64,000 nt of DNA, taken from positions 4,340,001-4,404,000 of the forward strand of contig CP085825.1 in the NCBI GenBank assembly GCA_020809705.1, read 5' to 3'. The stretch is from Calonectria ilicicola (taxonomy: Eukaryota > Ascomycota > Sordariomycetes > Hypocreales > Nectriaceae). The notes beneath the pieces were generated by a model, which was not told where the DNA came from, searched no databases, and was given only the letters and a program-made list of their open reading frames with translations. This document shows, piece by piece, positions 60,331 through 64,000 of the stretch (positions within the stretch are counted from its first letter, which is position 1; each line of letters opens with the position of its first letter). The position numbers were made by a program, and so were the translations under genes.

Positions 60331-62348
60331 TCAAAGTCTTGATGCGATCCTTTGATGCGGCGCCCCATACACAATTGCCATGTCTCGAGCAAGAGCGTCG
60401 CTCGCCGAGGCCGTTGCCCGTTTCTCAATAATGCCCGAGTCCTCTAGGAACATGGAAAAAATGTCCTGCGACACAGCATCGCCATCGCTCCCAGCATCAA
60501 CATATAAAAGAACCGACACTAGTATATTGCCAACCGCCCACAGAATATCCCTCGCTTCTCCCATCAAATTATTGGATGATTCACGCTCGACGCGGCCCCT
60601 CAGATCTTCCCATTCTTTCACAGGATTCCAGCTGCCAGGTTTGTTAATTTTTCCTTGGAACTGGAAAGCTGATTTAATGAACTCGCCGAGTGCATCGAGC
60701 GAATCCTTTCCTGTCTTGGGATGCTTCAGTGCTCTGATGAAATCTGTGCTAAGCACGTCTGTGGTGCCCTCCCAGATTGGCAAGACACTACAGTCACGAT
60801 GAATTCGGGCAATGTTGAGGTATTCTTGCTCCTCATTGATCAGATATCCCACACCGCCGAGGGATTCCATGCAAGAGAACAAAATTCCCACCGACGGCTT
60901 ACACACGTAAGCTTTAGTCAGCTGGGTAAGAACTCTCAGCAACGGCCCAGTAAACTTCTGCTGAAGTGTCAATGCATTGAGGGCCGTTGATGCGTTTGAG
61001 GCAGATGTCTCAGAATGTTCAGTCAGACCAAGAATATATGACGTAAACATGGTAAGAAGCATGAGTCTACGATATTCGGCGGTCATCCTGGCCAAAGTTC
61101 TCATGTGGAGTGAACTCTCGGTCAGCTTGATTCTGGTGCCCTTTCCGGCACCGATAACGCGTACGTGAGCATACGCCCTCGCGATAGCAAGGCCACGACC
61201 AACGTAGCTCATAGCTGCAACTGAGGAATGGACCCTGGTCAGATTCAATATGGTGCTGATTTCGTGGATGCCGAGTCCCTCCTGGCCAATGAGCCATCCA
61301 CGCATGTCTTCGAGGACGAGCTCAGCGGTGGGCAGTGATTGGGTTCCCGACTTGTTTTTCAAGCGCTGGATGCGCACGCCGTTCAAAGTCTCGCCCTCGG
61401 GTTTCGGAATTCCGGTCAGAGTAGTAGCTTCAGGGTCATGTTTGCGCATAGGTGCCAAGAAAGTGGACAGTCCTCCCTTCGGCGTCTTGGCAAGTAGCAC
61501 AGTCATGTTTGAATCTGTCGCCGAGCTAAACCATTTAAACCCGTTGATACTCCACGGCCCAAGAGGAATGTCTTCCTTTTTGGAAGAAAACTTTGCGTCA
61601 GCAGTTGGTCGGCACACGGCTGTGGTTTCGGTCTGCGATACATCGCTGCCGCCAGTGCGCTCAGTCATCCATTGACCGCTGGTCCACGCCTTGCTCGGGT
61701 CACGGCTTGTCAAGTGGTCAAATGCATTTTGAAACACTTTCTTCTCCTCGGCCGAGAGCTTAGCAGCGCGGCTAGGGTTGGTAAGATGTGTCTGCAACAG
61801 CCGAGCAGCCCCATCTTGCATCGCGGAGGGACAAGTGACATTCGCAGAAGAGGCAATCCATAACTGGAAGCGCAAAAACTGATATACTCTCGAATATTGG
61901 CCAAACGGGGTGTCGTAGCCTGCGGCAACGAATCTAAATAAATGTCAGAGAAATCACCATTCTGGATGGAGAGATTGCATACCCATGAGACTGGCCAAAG
62001 TTCTGAAGGCCACGCCAGCCTTCACCAGTCACTAGTTCCCCTCTCCACTGTCCAAACACATCTCGGCCCGAACCTTTAAGATGGGGCTTGTTGTGTTCAG
62101 AATCGGAAATCCAGGCAAAGACCTGGTCTGAGAGTACTTCATCGCCCAATTCAGCAATCTCCTTTTCAACTTTTTGCGCTACGTCAGAAGGGAGAAAAAC
62201 TTGAGTCTGGTGAGTAAAATGATTTTTAACAATGGGGTACAGGCCGCTCACGCTTAAAACATCTTTGAAAAGATAAATCATCGTAGACTTGGTTGTTCAG
62301 GACAGGGGGTTTTTGGAAGAAGCCTTTGTCTGCACCCGAGGACTCCAT
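60331..62348 (-). CDS. Acyl-CoA dehydrogenase, AidB type
   Basis: FAD-dependent acyl-CoA dehydrogenase family protein resembling AidB and related fungal proteins. Exons on the - strand: 62348-62252, 62199-61983 and 61933-60331, 638 residues. Motifs: QWMTERTGGSDVSQTET for flavin/substrate binding, GPWSINGFKWFSSATDSNM, FLAPMRKH, the ESLGGVGYLINEEQEYLNIA region and the C-terminal IWEGTTDVLSTDFIRAL signature. The N terminus (MESSGADKGFFQKPPVLNNQ) has no mitochondrial presequence. The first intron fits only with an acceptor at ACTCAAG, 7 bases past a CAG that would break frame. The extra C-terminal helical region (about 80 residues) is usual for the AidB-like group. Its substrate is unknown. Confidence 0.88.
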
Positions 62349-64000
62349 GGCGAGCTCCGGAAACTGTGGAAATTTTAAAAAATCACTGGCCCATCTCGAG
62401 TCATTATTTCGCCCATTTTATGGAGGATATTTATTAGAGTGCCCGTCCCAAGAGCGGTTACATTCCCCCATCAGCGCACCTGACGTGGGGTAAGCTTGTG
62501 CGAACCGAGGCTAGCGAGTGCTGAGTCTGGAAGGTTAGGCGGAAGTAATTCCGTGCAAAACGGCGCCTATACCAAAAGCAGACTGCGGAAATAGTGCAGC
62601 GGAAATGAAACTGGGGAGGTCGTATTCAACAAGGATTAAAGTTGAGGGGTAGGTAACAAAATGGGTACAGCTGCTGCTCTGAATGCTACCAACTCGACAT
62701 TGGTCTCCACTTAATGCCGAGCAGCTTAGGTTGACAAAGCTGGGGGCAGTCGAACCCATCAGCCAACTTACGCGTTTCTTTTCTTTCTTCTATAAAAAAT
62801 GGCCATGAAGTACTATCAGGACGGATAAAGGTTGCCGCCGAGATGTACCGGCCAAAAAGTTGAAGACTGTGGTTCCACTGGTACAGATACTCCCTGGTCA
62901 ATGTTATTACCCACTTGGTACCAAACAGCTCAAGTCTATACCCGAGAACAGTCAAGCCAGCTAGCCAGTCCAATTCATTCCTGTAGCTTTAATAACCATT
63001 ATTCAAAAATTTTAACCCTAGTATGACACGAAGCATCTCAAGAAAAGTGTGTTTTTGTTGTCAACCATGTTGGCTGAAGGATCAGATATAAATAAGCCAC
63101 AATAAAAGAAAGCTTCGCTGTCAGGTATTGAAGTCGTAAGACTCCAGCACCCAATGTTCCAGAAGCGATCCCTAAATAACCCGATCGTATAATATTCATC
63201 CCTTTAGCTCAGCCACTCAATGTATAAACCTCACATATTGCTAATCAAGTGATATTCTCCACTTCATCACTTTATTTCTCAGCAGCACGGAGGCTCCGAT
63301 GAAGCCCCTGTCAAGTCGTCACGGAAGTTTTTTTTACTCTCCAAGGTAGATCCGCAAACGCGATTTTTTTCAGAACCTTCCATATCCCTTCCCAGCTGAA
63401 AAAGCTCCAACTTAGGGCTCCTCGGCGGTGGCTCATTCGCGGCACAGTCCCCACGAGAATACGTATGCCGATAAAAAGCCACCCTAAAAGTGGAGATGCA
63501 GCCCTTGGCACGGCAGTTGTACGCTATAGCCACTTACACGGCAGCAACCGTCGGTAAAGTGAACCCGAAAACGCTTCATCGCGGTGTCGTTTTTCATGCG
63601 ACTTGGAGTCGTCAATGCGATTTATGTCAAGAGGGGGTCGTGTCTTGGTAAAAGGTGGCTATTGGTTATACCACTTTCAGAAGACTAGGTCATGTGTGTA
63701 GTGTTAGTCCATAAAATCGGCCATGTGGTGAGACTGCCCGGAAACACCATCACGCCATGGGAAGGGTAAGCAGCAAACATCCGTCATTGCAATCATCATG
63801 GAGTTTTTTGGTCAATCATATTCCGATGTCGCAAACCGTTTGAAGAGGATTCTGGCTCATCAATGCATCCGCCTTGAACCCACCTGGAACCAAAGACTTG
63901 TCCTGCGCCTAGCTAGTTTCGCGATGGGGCACCCTTGCTAAAAGTGGATTCCTTGGCGAAGGCGTGGCACCACGAGGCAAGGCTGAATGCGCGGTGTGAA
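62349..64000. other. Right-end region without a supported gene
   Basis: 1.65 kb up to the window edge. The left part should hold the acyl-CoA dehydrogenase promoter. 62.97-63.27 kb is AT-rich. The open frame at 63279-63533 (-) is Cys/Arg/Pro-rich without a recognised family. A gene beginning beyond the window cannot be excluded. Confidence 0.45.

Overview
The window reads as nuclear DNA of a filamentous ascomycete, most likely a Sordariomycete and possibly Hypocreales. Genes are interrupted by short GT..AG introns (44-219 bp), carry individual promoters and sit on both strands. The encoded set is typical of these fungi: UNC104-type kinesin, LaeA-like methyltransferase, OMA1, NUP85, SCY1-like pseudokinase, 5-oxoprolinase and a CECR1-type adenosine deaminase. 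The lineage is inferred from protein resemblance; no database search was possible.

Layout. 10-5264 holds a nearly complete kinesin-3 motor gene. 5265-13127 is an unusually long stretch (about 7.9 kb) without a convincing gene: purine-rich on the + strand to about 9.7 kb, then pyrimidine-rich up to a LaeA-like methyltransferase (13128-14593). Then come a cupin_5 protein (-), the mitochondrial protease OMA1 (+), a small soluble cytochrome b5 (+), a PLP-dependent decarboxylase (+), a UPF0390 protein (-), a SCY1/Cex1 pseudokinase with seven exons (-), an uncharacterised 609-residue protein (+), mitochondrial aconitase (-), NUP85 (-), glutathione-dependent formaldehyde dehydrogenase (+), an endonuclease III homologue (+) and a 72-residue zinc-finger protein (-).

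The right third is sparser. 42.4-46.6 kb has no clear gene but contains a degenerate tRNA-His-like sequence and an AT-rich block with an orphan reading frame. 5-oxoprolinase follows (46622-50791), then a 3.3 kb gene-free block, an NmrA/isoflavone-reductase-like enzyme, a CECR1-type adenosine deaminase (-), a small secreted cysteine-rich protein and an AidB-type acyl-CoA dehydrogenase (-). The last 1.65 kb holds nothing I can call.

Most genes are unrelated housekeeping functions: transport, mitochondria, nuclear pore, tRNA export/trafficking, DNA repair, formaldehyde and glutathione metabolism. There is no polyketide synthase, NRPS or terpene backbone gene, so I do not see a biosynthetic cluster. 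The points most worth attention are the giant composition-switching intergenic region before the LaeA-like gene, eight SUMO-consensus motifs clustered at the two ends of the endonuclease III homologue, the tRNA-His-like relic, and the accessory genes at 54-62 kb.
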